The position numbers were made by a program, and so were the translations under genes. This document shows positions 10,730-21,539 of a DNA stretch of 64,000 nucleotides, piece after piece; within the stretch, counting starts at the first letter, position 1; each line of letters opens with the position of its first letter. Source of the DNA: Mesostigma viride (lineage: Eukaryota; Streptophyta; Mesostigmatophyceae; Mesostigmatales; Mesostigmataceae); contig RPFO01000296.1 of assembly GCA_009746045.1 (NCBI GenBank), positions 3,118,798 to 3,182,797 on the forward strand, written 5' to 3'. The notes under the pieces are model-generated. The model was not told where the DNA came from. It searched no databases and saw only the letters and a list, made by a program, of their open reading frames with translations.

Positions 10730-11987
10730 TGTCGCGTCCGTGATCTATCACGTCCGCAATTCAGATTTTAGCGTAATTCTGACGTCCGCAGCCTTGTGCG
10801 GGTTGCTATACCGCGGCCCGGTACTGACGCCGCGGATCTCACTTGTACTCACGCGCCAAGTCCGCTGAATTTGCTGACGGAACTTTTGGGCGGACCTGAA
10901 TTTCACTGACATTCGTCACAAGGGCAGTTTGCCGAATGCTGGTACACAGCAAGCCGGCAAGGCACTGCATGAGCAGCTGTGCAATTTCAGGATGTCAACG
11001 TGGGACACCAGACACAATTAAATGCAAGGAAGCCCCAGGCGGTGCCTGGCATGGCCGATAGATTGCCCTTGTATATTTGTGTTCGCTTGACAGATAAAGC
11101 TTGAAGTTTAGCTTGTCGGAAATTAGACAATGTTATGATTGGCTGAAGTCTAGAGTGGCGCTAGTGGCGCCAGCCGCCAGGCTTGAGCTTTGAGCAGTAT
11201 AGAAGGATGAGCAACGAACCATGGTGGTCGTTGTTCGTCCGTTTCTCTCCCTCACAACTGGTTTGTTGTCTTCATGGGGTGAAATAGTTCGAGCAGCCCG
11301 GAGCAGCCCCCGTGAGTGGTTGCATGCAGTCAGTTGCCATGAGGATGGACTGACGGATACGACAATGTATTGGTTTTGTTAAGAATGTGTGTAAGACTGA
11401 GAACGAGACAAGGGGCAGGGCCTTCGGGCACCCTGGTCGTCGTTGGCAAGAATGCCAGTAGGAACTAGGTCGGGAACACACGCGCACTGCCGCCACAAGG
11501 GGCCTGCAGTGGCGTCAACCAAGGGACCTCACAGCTGCTCTTATAACTACAACATTACAACTCGACAGTCTTTGTAATTCGTCATGTATCTCATTGGAAT
11601 TGAAATGTCTTTTGGTTGCTTTAATGATAAAGCATGGTCTCAAGAATCGGCTGGTTGGGCCGGATTGCCTGTCATGAAGGTGGCGGTGCCATAAAGGACC
11701 GCACCTTTCATTCTCATTTTAAACGGACGAACAACCCATGATGGGTTCAGTCCGGCCAGCCTGGGGTTCCTCCTGCTTCACTTAGGGAAGCACAAGGAAG
11801 AGGTTAGGCTTTTCCCTGTAAAAAGCCATTGAAGGGGTTATTGCTTAGCCTTCAAAAGCATCTGAAGAGGTTAGGCTTTTTCCTGTAAAAAGCCATTGAA
11901 GGGGTTATTGCTAAGCCTTTAAAAGCATGCATGTTAAGGTTGTTGCTGATCCTGGAAAAGCATCTTTGAGCAGCTGGATTTTTTTTG
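10730..11987 (+). repeat. SDR-mini repeat A2
   Basis: Second copy of A. Small indels separate it from A1, for example near 9855 versus 11324 and near 9980 versus 11448. Here the T run joins directly to B2 without the 115-bp interior. Confidence 0.85.
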
Positions 11988-12081
11988 GTGGCATATCCCA
12001 CACATGATTACTGCTGATAGTGGATGCATTCCAAGTAGCGGTAATGACCAGTCCAGGATGATATGGCACGCAAACGCGACA
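11988..12081 (+). repeat. SDR-mini repeat B2
   Basis: Second copy of B, forming the right end of the element. Ends GGCACGCAAACGCGACA, then the TTGA target duplication. Confidence 0.85.
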
Positions 12082-12296
12082 TTGATGTTGATTACACTTT
12101 TGTGAGAGTGGTTAATTCAGGATTGATCATGATCAGATGATGATGAGATAGGAGGCCCCTTTGGGGATGTAAAAACCCATCTGCTTGTCCCAAGAGGTGG
12201 TGGACTTCCTGTTTATTGTTGTGTTGTTCTTGTGGAGGTTGTTGTTTTATTCTTCTTGGCTTCTAGGAACTGGGAGTTCCTGTCTTGAGGGGGAGA
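12082..12296 (+). other. Gyp1 3' untranslated region with polypurine tract
   Basis: Together with 9081-9259 this is the Gyp1 sequence between the third ORF and the 3' LTR. No ORF. The purine run GAGGGGGAGA at 12287-12296 abuts the LTR and is the predicted polypurine tract. Confidence 0.75.
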
Positions 12297-13006
12297 TATG
12301 TAACAACCAAATGTTACATCCAAAGTTTTCCTACTGTTGATCTTATTATGAGTTCTTGGGGACAACTATTTGGAAAGTTAGGAGGCTTCGACGTATGATT
12401 GATATTAGGCCTGCTGAGATTTGTCGAATTATTGTTCTACCCTCATTGGTCGTGGCCTGATCCACGTGGGGTACTTTGAATGGTCTAGTTCAGCCAGCTA
12501 TAGATTCTCTTTAAGACTTTTGTACCTGGTGGATCTGGTTCCAGGTCATGGAGATTCTGTAGCGCTGGCCTTGTGTTGTTCTGTGAATTTGGAGGACAGG
12601 ATCTTACCTTGAGTGATCCTCACATTCATGATTGGTCCTTTCGGGTTAGGATTGAGCCGACTCTGCATGCACGATGACTTTTATCCTGTTTGTGGAGGTC
12701 GTGGAAAGAAGCGTACGTGGGAACCAAACCTATGGTGTAATTCAAGGATTTCCTTGTTTCATCAAGCAATCAACCCTTGCCAAAAGTCAACTATAACTTC
12801 AACAGATAGTCGACTTGGAAACAACTTGTCTGTTGTGTCTAACAAGGGTGCCAGGGACTCAATCCCCTAACTGTTGAAGCTTCATCTTCATTGCTGCTCT
12901 GGACGTGAAGTTATCTGTCAAGACTCTAACCCAGGTATAAAGATCTTTTCACGCTAATGCTTATACTGAGGCTGTTGTTGCAAACACAACATTTTTAATC
13001 GTTACA
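12297..13006 (+). repeat. Gyp1 3' LTR
   Basis: Direct copy of 71-774, preceded by the polypurine tract and followed by the GTGTA duplication (13007-13011). Confidence 0.92.
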
Positions 13007-13133
13007 GTGTAATAGTACTTTATAAAGCCACGAGGTAGCCATGGCTGACGGGGGAGCTCATAACTTTCACATTTGGGCACCAAATTCATCCGTGAATATC
13101 ACAATCCGTCATTCTAAGACGCACAATTAGCTG

Positions 13134-13640
13134 CTATATGCTCCCGAATGCGTCAAGTGTGACCTCTTCAAGGTCGTCATTCTGACGATCCTGACCTACG
13201 GCGCCGAGACCTGGACACTGACGCAGGAGCTGGAGCAACAACTCAACGGCAACGTCACCAAGATGGCAGCTGCGCAAGGCCCCCCCTTTGGTTTGCACAT
13301 TAGTAATGGGGATTTGTACGCTGATTTGCCCTATGTTTCCCACATTCTTAGGCACAGGCGCCTGGGCCTAGCCGGGCACCTGGCCCGCACAGATCAGGTA
13401 TAGACACATCAGATAGACTAGCTGGCACCAAGCCCGCTCAGCCTGGGCGATATGTCCTCACCTGGCGTGCCCTTAGTAGGCCGCGCGCGGCAGGGCCGCC
13501 ACCCGTGGACTTTTCATGATAGACTCGGCATGGACATGTGCTACACTAGACGTGACAGCTAGGCTCACACCCGGGCAGCCTCAGCGGTTTGTCTGTAATA
13601 TGGAGGCAGATATAGATGGCAAGTAGTGATGAAGGAGACC
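13134..13640 (+). pseudogene. LINE remnant: C-terminal end of a non-LTR reverse transcriptase ORF
   Basis: The plus-strand frame 13134-13403 encodes a tail typical of non-LTR retrotransposon ORF2: T-Y-G-A-E-T-W-T-L (about 13194-13220) and later R-H-R-R-L-G-L-A-G-H-L-A-R (about 13347-13385). These match the Y-G-(S/A)-E-T-W and R-L-x-(W/L)-x-G-H-(V/L)-x-R signatures of RTE/CR1-like LINEs. After the stop at 13401, a broken continuation to about 13640 still shows the G-R-x-x-x-x-x-x-F-H-D-R-L-G-x-D pattern. It is 5'-truncated and inactive. The LINE clade is uncertain. Confidence 0.65.
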
Positions 13641-13822
13641 ACCCCCAAGTCTGTGGGGGCTCCGCGTGCCGGACCGCATATGGCATTGATCATAGCGATT
13701 CGGGCCGTGGTGCCCACAACCCTGTAACTGACTAGGACCTAGTAGATAGCTTACACCATCCATTCCATCCCATGTTCCCCTCCCACTGAGGACTTATGCT
13801 CACGTGACGCAGTCACATGTCT

Positions 13823-13899
13823 ATTAATTAATTAATTAATTAATTAATTAATTAATTAATTAATTAATTAATTAATTATTAATTAATTAATTAATTAAT
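13823..13899. repeat. (TTAA)n microsatellite
   Basis: About 77 bp of almost pure TTAA repeats with one break. It lies downstream of the LINE remnant, and two other short tails in this interval (14030-14107, 15510-15597) also run into TAATTAATT. It is probably the 3' tail of a LINE/SINE family. Confidence 0.85.
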
Positions 13900-14029
13900 G
13901 CTCCCAAAGCTAACACGCAATATTATGACGAGCAGACGCTCGTCTACGCAACGCAGCCTGGCGGCTGCGATAAGCCAAGAAAATACGCCTGCTGCTCCGG
14001 CTGTAGTTCCGCCCGGCCTAGCAGGTAGC

Positions 14030-14107
14030 GGACTGTTTGCACCCATCCATCCATCCATCGGGGTTAATGCTCCGTGACTCCCCACCGGGAGCACGCGTCT
14101 AATTAAT
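14030..14107 (+). repeat. repeated retroelement 3' tail, copy 1
   Basis: GGACTGTTTGCACC, four CATC units, then TTAATGCTCCGTGACTCCCC and GGGAGCACG ending in TAATTAATT. It matches 15510-15597 at nearly every position. The preceding 13900-14029 holds no gene. Confidence 0.6.
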
Positions 14108-15509
14108 TTAGCAGGCTGCCAGCGGTGACACTACTAAAGCGTTAGTAGTCCACTCGGCTCCCCCTGCGGTCTCGCCCTCGGCATCACCTGATCCCAAACG
14201 CAGTCGCCCAGTAGAACCGCGCCCCTCAGATCGAACCGCGCTTTCGGCCCCAACCCTTCGATGTCGACGACCACGACTGGACCAACATGGCCCCGTGCAC
14301 TGCCATGCCGACACTGCATCTTCTACGGGGACTACGCCTCGCTTTATTATGAGCTGTGCCTCCATCTCCACAGCCTCGACCACCCCATCCCGCCGGATGG
14401 CACCTGGGTTCGCCCCAGCTTTCTGTTCGGTTAATTGCCCCCCGGCGGCGGCCATGTGCAACTCCAGCACATCATTCTCTTCTGCTCCCTCCTCACGCGC
14501 TCTGACGGTGAGATCTGGGCTCCATCAATTTCCGCATCCACCTTCCGCTCCCTCCTTAACCCTTAGTCCGCTGACCCATTTTTGGCACTTTCATACCCCT
14601 GAAAATTAAAAAAAAAAAATCATAACTCACAGGCCACAACACCAAATACCCCCAACCAAGATGCTAGGAGTATCTACACTTCAAGGGCTTTCAGAATATG
14701 CAATAATACCTTGGCTTTATCAAAGCATTTGGATGATAGCTCTCCTCAAAGTTGGCCAAAAGACGATCTTTTTTCCCCAAGGAAAAGTCTATACCCCCCC
14801 CTAACTTTCCAGGTAGGGTAGGGAATCTCAATATCAACATTGGACAACTTAGTTGGATAGTCCAATTGTGGTTTCCTTGGGTCAGACCACCCGGATAGAC
14901 CTATATAAGGTGCTCATATACGTGTGCGGGTTACGCGCGCGTAAACAGCCAACTATGACATGCATTATAACAAGCTATAAAAGATTGCCAAAGGTGCTGG
15001 AATACAAACTGATGTTGCCTACCTGCATTAACGAAATGATATGCTCCAAAGAAATGCCATAAACCGGTCACTTTCAGGGCTCTTTACAGCAGGCATGGAA
15101 GCTTGCTGAAAGGTGCACCAAAAATCTCGTCAAATATAATGCATGGAAGATGTATTCCGCTGCAAAGGACACGCAAACACGTTGCCGTACCTGGCTCGTT
15201 CACGTCCTGACTGGATTCCATGCATGCAGTGGCCGGGACCCTCATATCTCACACATACCATTGCTTTACAAGCATAGGTCGCCATAGCCGCATCATGCAT
15301 GCATCCTTTATGATTACCAGTTGATCCTGCGTTCAAAGATTACCTATAAATGCGTCCGCATTCCCAGCAAACGCATCAGCGGACACCCCGTACCAAATCT
15401 GGTTGCTTGGGCTGGCGCAAATTGCCCGGCCATGAGGATAAATAGATGTTGTAGTTAGAATGCTGTTAGATAGATGTCATAGGTAGCGGATGTAGATAGC
15501 TTAGACCGG
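14108..15509. other. no recognisable gene
   Basis: In 14108-14470 one plus frame (about 14306-14432) looks briefly protein-like, with a C-R-H-C pair and a Tyr/His-rich segment, but it matches no family I know and has no start. The rest is AT-rich non-coding sequence, including a 12-A run near 14610. The 14853-15062 and 15130-15336 open frames have no supporting signal. Confidence 0.5.
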
Positions 15510-15597
15510 TAGGACTGTTTGCACCCATCCATCCATCCATCGGGGTTAATGCTCCGTGACTCCCCAACGGGAGCACGAGACTAATTAATTAATTAAT
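15510..15597 (+). repeat. repeated retroelement 3' tail, copy 2
   Basis: Second copy of the 14030-14107 sequence, again ending in a short TTAA array. Upstream sequence differs, which fits independent 5'-truncated insertions. The stretch 15598-15956 shows nothing else. Confidence 0.6.
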
Positions 15598-15956
15598 GAG
15601 GATAAAATGGAAATATTATAAGCGATTACTCATCTGGCACTGACGACCAAGAAGGCAGTATTTTTCCACCTGAATTTTCCCAATCCTACAAGTTTGCATG
15701 GCCATGCCTGACCTACAAAAATCACGCATCATCATTCTGAGCAACCACATCATTCCAAAAAGCCATTTTTATGCCCTGAAAATTATTCTAGGATAGGCTA
15801 ATGATTAGTTTGGCCTCAAATTTGGCACCAAGGTGCCTAATCAGATATCTTATGGTGGCATGTGGTCAAATAATTTTTTGGGAGTCGGCAGCATGGCAAC
15901 ATGGTGACATTTGCTAGCATAAAAATACCGAATTTTCAGCACTTTCTGGCATGTAT

Positions 15957-17760
15957 GCGTATATAATGACATCAAATGAACTCAGTTGGGCCTGGAACTT
16001 TGCACATGTTATAAACACATCCCATGCAACATGCCCACAAAGTTTCAGGCTGGTTGGATCACAAAATGGTGACAGATGCTAGCATAAATACCCCCAAAAT
16101 GCAGTTTTTCAGGATTTTCCAAGGGTTTCATCACACATATGCATATATAATGACATCCCTCGGTCGCCTCCGTTCAATCTCCCGCCGCATTCCCTGCTCG
16201 CGTCATCGATAAACACCAGAAAACCTACGCGGGTATTCTGCACACGGCTGATTGGATTGCTCTTTTCGCGGACCTCAACGCCCAGGGACGTGCGTGGCTG
16301 TTCTCGCTTTCCTTGCGGAGTGTGGGCTCGGCGTACCTTCGTGCTCTTCCCATGGCCCCCCCATTCGCCTTGGCTCCCAGCCACTACTCGGTGGCGCTCC
16401 GGCACCAGCTATTTGCCCCGCAGCCTCTTGTTCCGGCCGGGCGGCCTTGTGGTAGCTGTGGGCAGCCGCTGGATCCCACGGGGACTCACTACCTTGCCTG
16501 CATGGGGGGCCAACAGAATCAGAATTGGTATTTGTATTTGCACACTGTCCTCCTGACGGTGGTGCTCGCCATGATTCGGTCGGTTTTCCCCCACGCGAAC
16601 ATCCGGTCCGAGGATGCGGATGGCGCTGCCTTCTATTCCCCCAACCACCGGCCTGACATCGTGGTGCTGGACTTTGAGGGGGGTGGCCGGCATCTGCTTA
16701 TTGACGTTTCGGTGGCGCGGCCCTTGGCTCTTAGCCACGTGGCTGGGGCCTCCCTCACGGCAGGTTACACGGCGGACCGGGCGGAGCGGGCCAAGCTCCT
16801 GGCCTACGGCGACGTCGGGCACCATCGTGTGGTGCCCTTTGTCCTGGAGGAGTTTGGGGCCATGGGGCCCCTGACCTCCGCCTTCTTCAAGGAGTGTTGC
16901 CGGCTCCGGGAGGACCGGCTGGACCTGGAGGGCCAGCGGGCCCCATGGTCGGCGCGGACCTGGACGTCATATTGGCGTCAGCGCTTGTCGGTGGCGCTGA
17001 CTCGGGCCATGGCGGACATCATGCTCCGCCGTACGCGGGCTGATTTTGCGGTGCAGCAGGGCTATTAGGTTCCTCCCGTTAGGCGTTTCCATTGGTCTTA
17101 TCGTAGTATAGAGCTTTGACATGGCTCTGTATATAGGTTTATAGCTGGGCGTTTGCTTTGGTTTGAGTGATTTCACTCTGCTGTAAGTAATTATATTTTT
17201 AATATATAATGACACCAAATGAACTCAGTTGGGCGTGGAACTTTGCATATGTTCTAAACACATCCCATGCAGCATGCCCACAAAGTTTCAGGCTGGTTGG
17301 ATGACAAATTGGTGACAGATGCTAGCATAAACACCACAAAAATGCAGTTTTTCAGGGTTTTCCAAGGGTTTCATCACACATTTGCATATATAATAATGAC
17401 ATCAAATGAACTCAGTTGGACCTGGGACTTGGCGCATGTTCGAAACACATCCCATGCAGCCTGCCCACGAAGCTTCAGGCTGGTTGGATGATAAACTGGT
17501 GACAAATGCTAGCATAAATACCACAAAAATGCAGTTTTTCATGGTTTTTCAAGGGTTTCATCACACATGTGCATATATAATGACATCAAATGAACTCAGT
17601 TGGACCTGGAACTTGGCACATGTTCGAAACACATCCCATGCAGCCTGCCCACAAAGCTTCAGGCTGGTTGGATAACAAATTGGTGACAGATGCTAGCATA
17701 AATACCACAGAAAAATCAGCTTTCTATTGTTCTTCCAAGGGTTTCATGGCAATCATTCCA
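15957..17760 (+). repeat. tandem array, about 185-bp unit
   Basis: Units begin with ATATAATGACATCAAATGAAC and include a CCCATGCA(A/G)C(A/C)TGCCCAC block and an ATGCAGTTTTTC block. Starts lie near 15960, 16145, 17205, 17390 and 17572, a spacing of about 182-186 bp. Units differ by scattered substitutions. Open frames across it merely repeat the unit. The array is interrupted at 16157-17197 by a LINE fragment. Confidence 0.8.
16157..17197 (+). pseudogene. 5'-truncated LINE with a restriction-like endonuclease domain
   Basis: An open frame runs from the left junction (about 16158) to the stop at 17066-17068, about 300 residues with no start. It has a C-x2-C...H-x3-C zinc element (about 16447-16505) and then R-P-D-I-V-V-L-D...L-L-I-D-V-S-V (about 16650-16715). 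This is the R-P-D / D-V arrangement of the C-terminal PD-(D/E)XK endonuclease found in some non-LTR retrotransposons. A GC-rich coding part contrasts with the AT-rich host array. ATATAATGACA(T/C)C occurs on both sides, consistent with a target duplication but also with the tandem unit itself. The 3' end is A/T-rich. Confidence 0.7.
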
Positions 17761-18190
17761 CCTTGGTGTACAGAAGGTTCCAAACAACACATCATTACAT
17801 TATGCATCCTATTTACAATGCAGGAAGGCATACTTGGGGGCACATGCCTATAGTACAATGCATTAATAACACAGCTCTAGCCAGCTAGCTAGCTATATAG
17901 TGGCTAATGCCACACCCGGGGGCACGTTCTCACGGCCCTGCTGCATCCTTTTCCTTTTCTTCTTCTCTGCATCTGACAGGGGCCTGCCCCCCATCTTCTC
18001 ATCCACCAGCCTGGTGAGCACCCTGACGTTGGTGACTTGCGTCAGCTACCCTACCCCCATGGCACGCTTGGCCTTACGCTTGGTGAAGGTGGAGGGGTGG
18101 GTGCGACAGTTGGTCTGGGTTTTCATCACCCCCTTCCTCCAGTGCATGCGTGTGCTCCAACGCCTAAGCATGCAGAGAAGCACACACACA
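17761..18190 (-). other. unassigned, possible coding remnant on the minus strand
   Basis: On the minus strand about 17915-18110 contains a Lys/Arg-rich stretch with a single stop that reads like a decayed exon (K-R-K-A-K-R then an acidic-basic helix with K-K-K-R-K-R). I cannot name it. A GCTAGCTAGCTAG tract occurs near 17885 and a CA run near 18181. Confidence 0.25.
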
Positions 18191-18745
18191 TGTTACGTCC
18201 TAAACTTCTACCACCACCTCTACCTCTACCTGGCCTAATCCAACCTAAATTAGTCAGGCCACCTCTACTCAATCCCCTAGCGAAAGACGAACGAGACGGA
18301 GCTGATCTCAATGCATTCACGTATGTATTACTATAATACGCCATAAGCCATTCACACGAACCCGTTTACTCCAGGAATAGAGGAAGGAAACACACTACAC
18401 TGCCGTGACCCAAGCCTATATGTGTTAATTCATTTAACACACGCCGAGTGCCAACACGAGGGGTAGAACGTGCATAAATGGTCACCAACGGTCCAGCATG
18501 CTCGGGCCGACCTGGCCCTCGCCTACAATTGCACAGGTGCACGCTGGTCCACTACATTCTACCCAAAGGATAAGGACCACTAATAAAGTACGCGGCGCGA
18601 CGCCCAAAAGCATCCAATGCACCACAGTACTGTTACGAGGACAACAATATCCCAGTACGAACTACACGTAAACCTAGTAGGAACGACCGAGGCAAAAGAC
18701 CTAATTTACGTCCGTAACTACAACGAATTGTTACGCGACGTAACA
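18191..18745 (-). repeat. Gyp2 3' LTR
   Basis: Bounded by TGTTACGTC on the left and GACGTAACA on the right, a 9-bp inverted repeat, giving 555 bp. On the minus strand it directly follows a purine tract. Its partner LTR is outside the window, so the length rests on the terminal inverted repeat and the polypurine tract only. Confidence 0.75.
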
Positions 18746-18763
18746 CCTCCCCCCCCACAAAGG
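18746..18763 (-). promoter_or_regulatory. Gyp2 polypurine tract
   Basis: Minus strand CCTTTGTGGGGGGGGAGG immediately upstream of the 3' LTR. The stretch 18764-19120 is 3' untranslated sequence without a gene. Confidence 0.7.
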
Positions 18764-19120
18764 TAGGGATCCCTCTCCCTACGCACAGGGAGGAAACCAA
18801 GGGGTAGGAAAAACCTAATGCACCCAGCACACACCAACACAATCGACAGGCCATCCAAGATACAAAGCACCAACATGTTAACTCGGTTCCACCCCGAGTG
18901 GTGTAGGGTTAACCAGCACCAAGCCTGGTGGGAGGATCCCCTAACTGCCTGGCACAGAGGCCTTGCCGGGAGGGACGGCACTAGGCAGGACACACAGAGT
19001 AAACAAATCAGTACCAAGGACCAAGAACGACCAATCAACTGGCCAGAATATGAGGGCGACTCTATATACCGGAGGGACAACACCCTCAGGTCGGGCCTAA
19101 GGCCCTCTATCTAGTTGCCA

Positions 19121-21441
19121 TCAGTCTGCATGGTAAGTGCCACGCGAGGCCAGCAGAACATCCAGATACGCATGGTAGTGGGCCACATCATCGGCATTAT
19201 CATGCCTATCTACCGTGAGGAAAACATCGGCCCACACGCCATCAGGAAAAAGGCCCAGAAAGGCCCAGTAATACCTATGCTGCGTAAGAACAACCTGGCC
19301 ACGGGCCCAGTCCAGGAAACCACAGGCAAAGAGGCGTAGGAAAGGCTCTACCGCGATCAAACAGAGAGCCCGCAGGAGTAGGCGATGGTACCGGATCCGA
19401 GGACGCAAACCCGTCGGGAAGAACAGATCTATCAGAGGCTCCACGTTAGCCGGCCACAACCGGATGTGCCGAACCTCACGTGAGCGCCACCGACGAGCGC
19501 ACTGTCGCGACCCGAACGTCTCTAGGTAGTCGCTAGCCCGAGGGGGAGGATGGCCACGGGAGTCCAGGCCCTGGCCCGGGAGGGGCGCTGGACGACGGGC
19601 ATCCCACTCCAGGAGGGGCTGCAGGAGAACCGCGCCGTACGTAGCACCCGGCACCGCAGGAAACTCTACCGTAAGGGCATCTGAGGCCATAATGCCCAGA
19701 GGCGGAGGGTAAGCCCACTGGAAACCACCGTAGGTGTCCAAGTCATTGTGACGCCTAGCCCAGCGATACAGGACTCGCCGAACCAGGATCTCGCCCTGGA
19801 ACACAGGATCAGCTAAAATAACCATATCGAAAGGAGGCCGATCAGTATCAATGGGTAGGCCACGGTCCCGCGGCGCCCGACACACCTGGGAGAACCCGTA
19901 GGACATGGGCGAAATGGCCAGCTCGGCAGAGGCGCGCGGCAGGTCACACTGTCGGCAGGCGATCGCAGACATACCGTACCCAGGAACGGGCGTGTCGCGC
20001 GACTCCGGCGTCGCATGTACCACAGAAGGGGCCCGGTCCCGGTCGCCCTGGGACAACTCCCGGAGGGAGTCAGAAGCGCGGATGGCCCGATGATCAAGGC
20101 CGCTGGCCCGAACAACCGCAGCCAAAGACCGCGAGGCCGACGGGGCCGGAACCGAAACAGGGGTAGGAACCTGCACAGGCGCAGACGGCGCGCCGGTACC
20201 ACAGGAGGCCGCGACGGACCCGCTGCCGAAGGAGGTCGCGACGGACCCGACACCGCAGCTGGCGCTCCGGTCTCCGGTGGAGGCGCACCCTCAGGCCACA
20301 TGTTGAAAATAGGACCCGTAGGGACAGGCACGTTAGCATAAGACTGGTTACCATCCAGGCTCCAGTCTGGCACTGGAATCCTCTGCGGGGGACCACCCTC
20401 CCAGAGCCTGGGAAGCCCGCTCGTATCGCCAAAGAAGCCCCGCGATGGCTGCGACGGAGCTTGTGGAGGCTCGGAAGCAGCGACGGCGGGCGCGACCGCT
20501 GGGGCGGAAGACTCGCGCGTAGGCGCAGGTACGGCGGTCACAGGCGCGGAGGCAGCCGGAGGCGTAGGAGCCGCAACAGCAGACGAAACCACAGCGACCG
20601 AGGGCTCGCACTGGGACGCAGGCGAAGCCGTAGTCGCCGAGGCAACAGGAGGGGTAGGTGGCACGGCAGCAACAGACGCCCCACCTGGCGTGGCTGGAGC
20701 ATGCGACTGGGACGCCATGAAGGCCCCGAATGCCGAGGCAAGGGACTGGATCTGGGCCTGCATTGCAGAAACAGTAGCCGCAAGATGGTCAGGCTCGCGA
20801 TCCAAGCCCGGAGGGGTAGGCTCCACCGACACGCGCTGGGTCGACCGTGGTGAAGACGGGACAGGGGAAGGAGCCGACACGGAGGAGGAGGACGCTGCAA
20901 CGGAGGCCGAATACTCCGGCGTATACTGCGCCTCTACAGGTGCATCCAAAGGAGAAGGATCGCCATGTGCTAACATCCCCGCCGATTGATCTGCAATCTC
21001 CATAAATTGAACCGCCCGTAGGAGGTCACAGGGATGTTCATCTACCTCAGCCTCGCCCTCGACTGGAAGCCAAGGGAAAACCTCCCGGAGGCAGGAGCGG
21101 CTCACAGGGGTAGACAGGTAGGAGAAAACCCTAGGGCACTGAAGAATGGCGTCTATTTGCCCCAAGGCAGGGCAGCGGGAACCACACTCCAGAAGGCAGT
21201 GCCCAGCGTCGTCAAACCCATGAACAACCAGCTGCTGCGGTTCATTGGGGTCTGGGCCGAACCAAGAGACCCCAAAGAGGGCGGCCCGGACCAAGGTCGC
21301 ATGATGAGCCTGAAGGGCAGAATGAAATGGGCCACCCGGATAACTGGAACGGGAAACCCACCGGCCCGGAAGGGCCTCATAGTAGAACTCTGGATCAGGG
21401 GTAGGCGGCAAGGTCTCCGTCGGAGGGGTAGGTTCCGCCAT
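19121..21441 (-). pseudogene. Gyp2 third ORF, downstream of pol, unknown function
   Basis: Starts at the ATG at 21441, just after the chromodomain. It is open to about 20190, where a one-base shift moves it to the frame that ends at 19121, for about 770 residues in total. Features in order: a globular N-terminal region rich in Trp/Pro/Cys; a Ser/Pro linker; a helical stretch with heptad-like spacing (about 20730-20790); a long Ala/Pro-rich low-complexity region; a C-x2-C pair (about 19955-19965); and a hydrophobic helical C-terminal domain. That last domain carries F-P-T-x-L-R-x-R at about 19397-19420, then F-L-x-L and D-W at about 19310. The same block in the same order occurs in Gyp1. Family unknown. 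Being retained in two divergent elements suggests function. Confidence 0.6.
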
Positions 21442-21539
21442 GATGGCTGCGGAGGGGAGGGGACAACCAACCACCCGTCGACAGCAGGCATAATATAAGG
21501 GAGGGGCAGGTCGACAGCTTAGAGAGCTGATGCAGGGTT

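Larger units (their letters stand above)
9260..12081 (+). mobile_element. SDR-mini: non-autonomous retroelement with split direct repeats
   Basis: Inserted in the Gyp1 3' region. The order is A1 (9260-10519), a 115-bp interior (10520-10634), B1 (10635-10727), the dinucleotide GC, A2 (10730-11987) and B2 (11988-12081). The outer ends are TGTCGCGT and ACGCGACA, flanked by TTGA on the left and TTGA on the right (or TTGAT if the first T is shared). The interior ends in a polypurine tract exactly at the start of B1. No gene is visible. The architecture is the same as MetGyp, and the last 17 nt of B differ from MetGyp at one position. Inference: a miniature element mobilised by MetGyp-type machinery. 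Confidence 0.8.
71..13006 (+). mobile_element. Gyp1: full-length Ty3/gypsy chromovirus
   Basis: Two direct repeats of about 705 bp (71-774 and 12297-13006) bound a gag-pro-pol region that reads on the plus strand. GTGTA occurs immediately outside both ends (66-70 and 13007-13011), which is the 5-bp duplication expected of Ty3/gypsy. Inside are a primer-binding site, gag with a CCHC knuckle, retropepsin, RT, RNase H, integrase, a chromodomain, a third ORF and a polypurine tract. Removing the two foreign inserts (3145-3768 and 9260-12081) leaves about 9.5 kb. Several frameshifts make this copy non-autonomous as read. Seen: repeats, TSD, domains. Inferred: a single insertion event. Confidence 0.93.

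Noticed and set aside
9260-12081. Reading the repeat pair as an ordinary LTR element with a deleted interior
   Set aside because: The interior with its polypurine tract lies within the first repeat at the A/B border, and the two repeats are separated only by GC. The same layout occurs in MetGyp.
14108-14609. Overlapping ORFs on both strands at 14.1-14.6 kb
   Set aside because: A GC-rich patch open in several frames. No motif, start context or homologous repeat supports any one of them.
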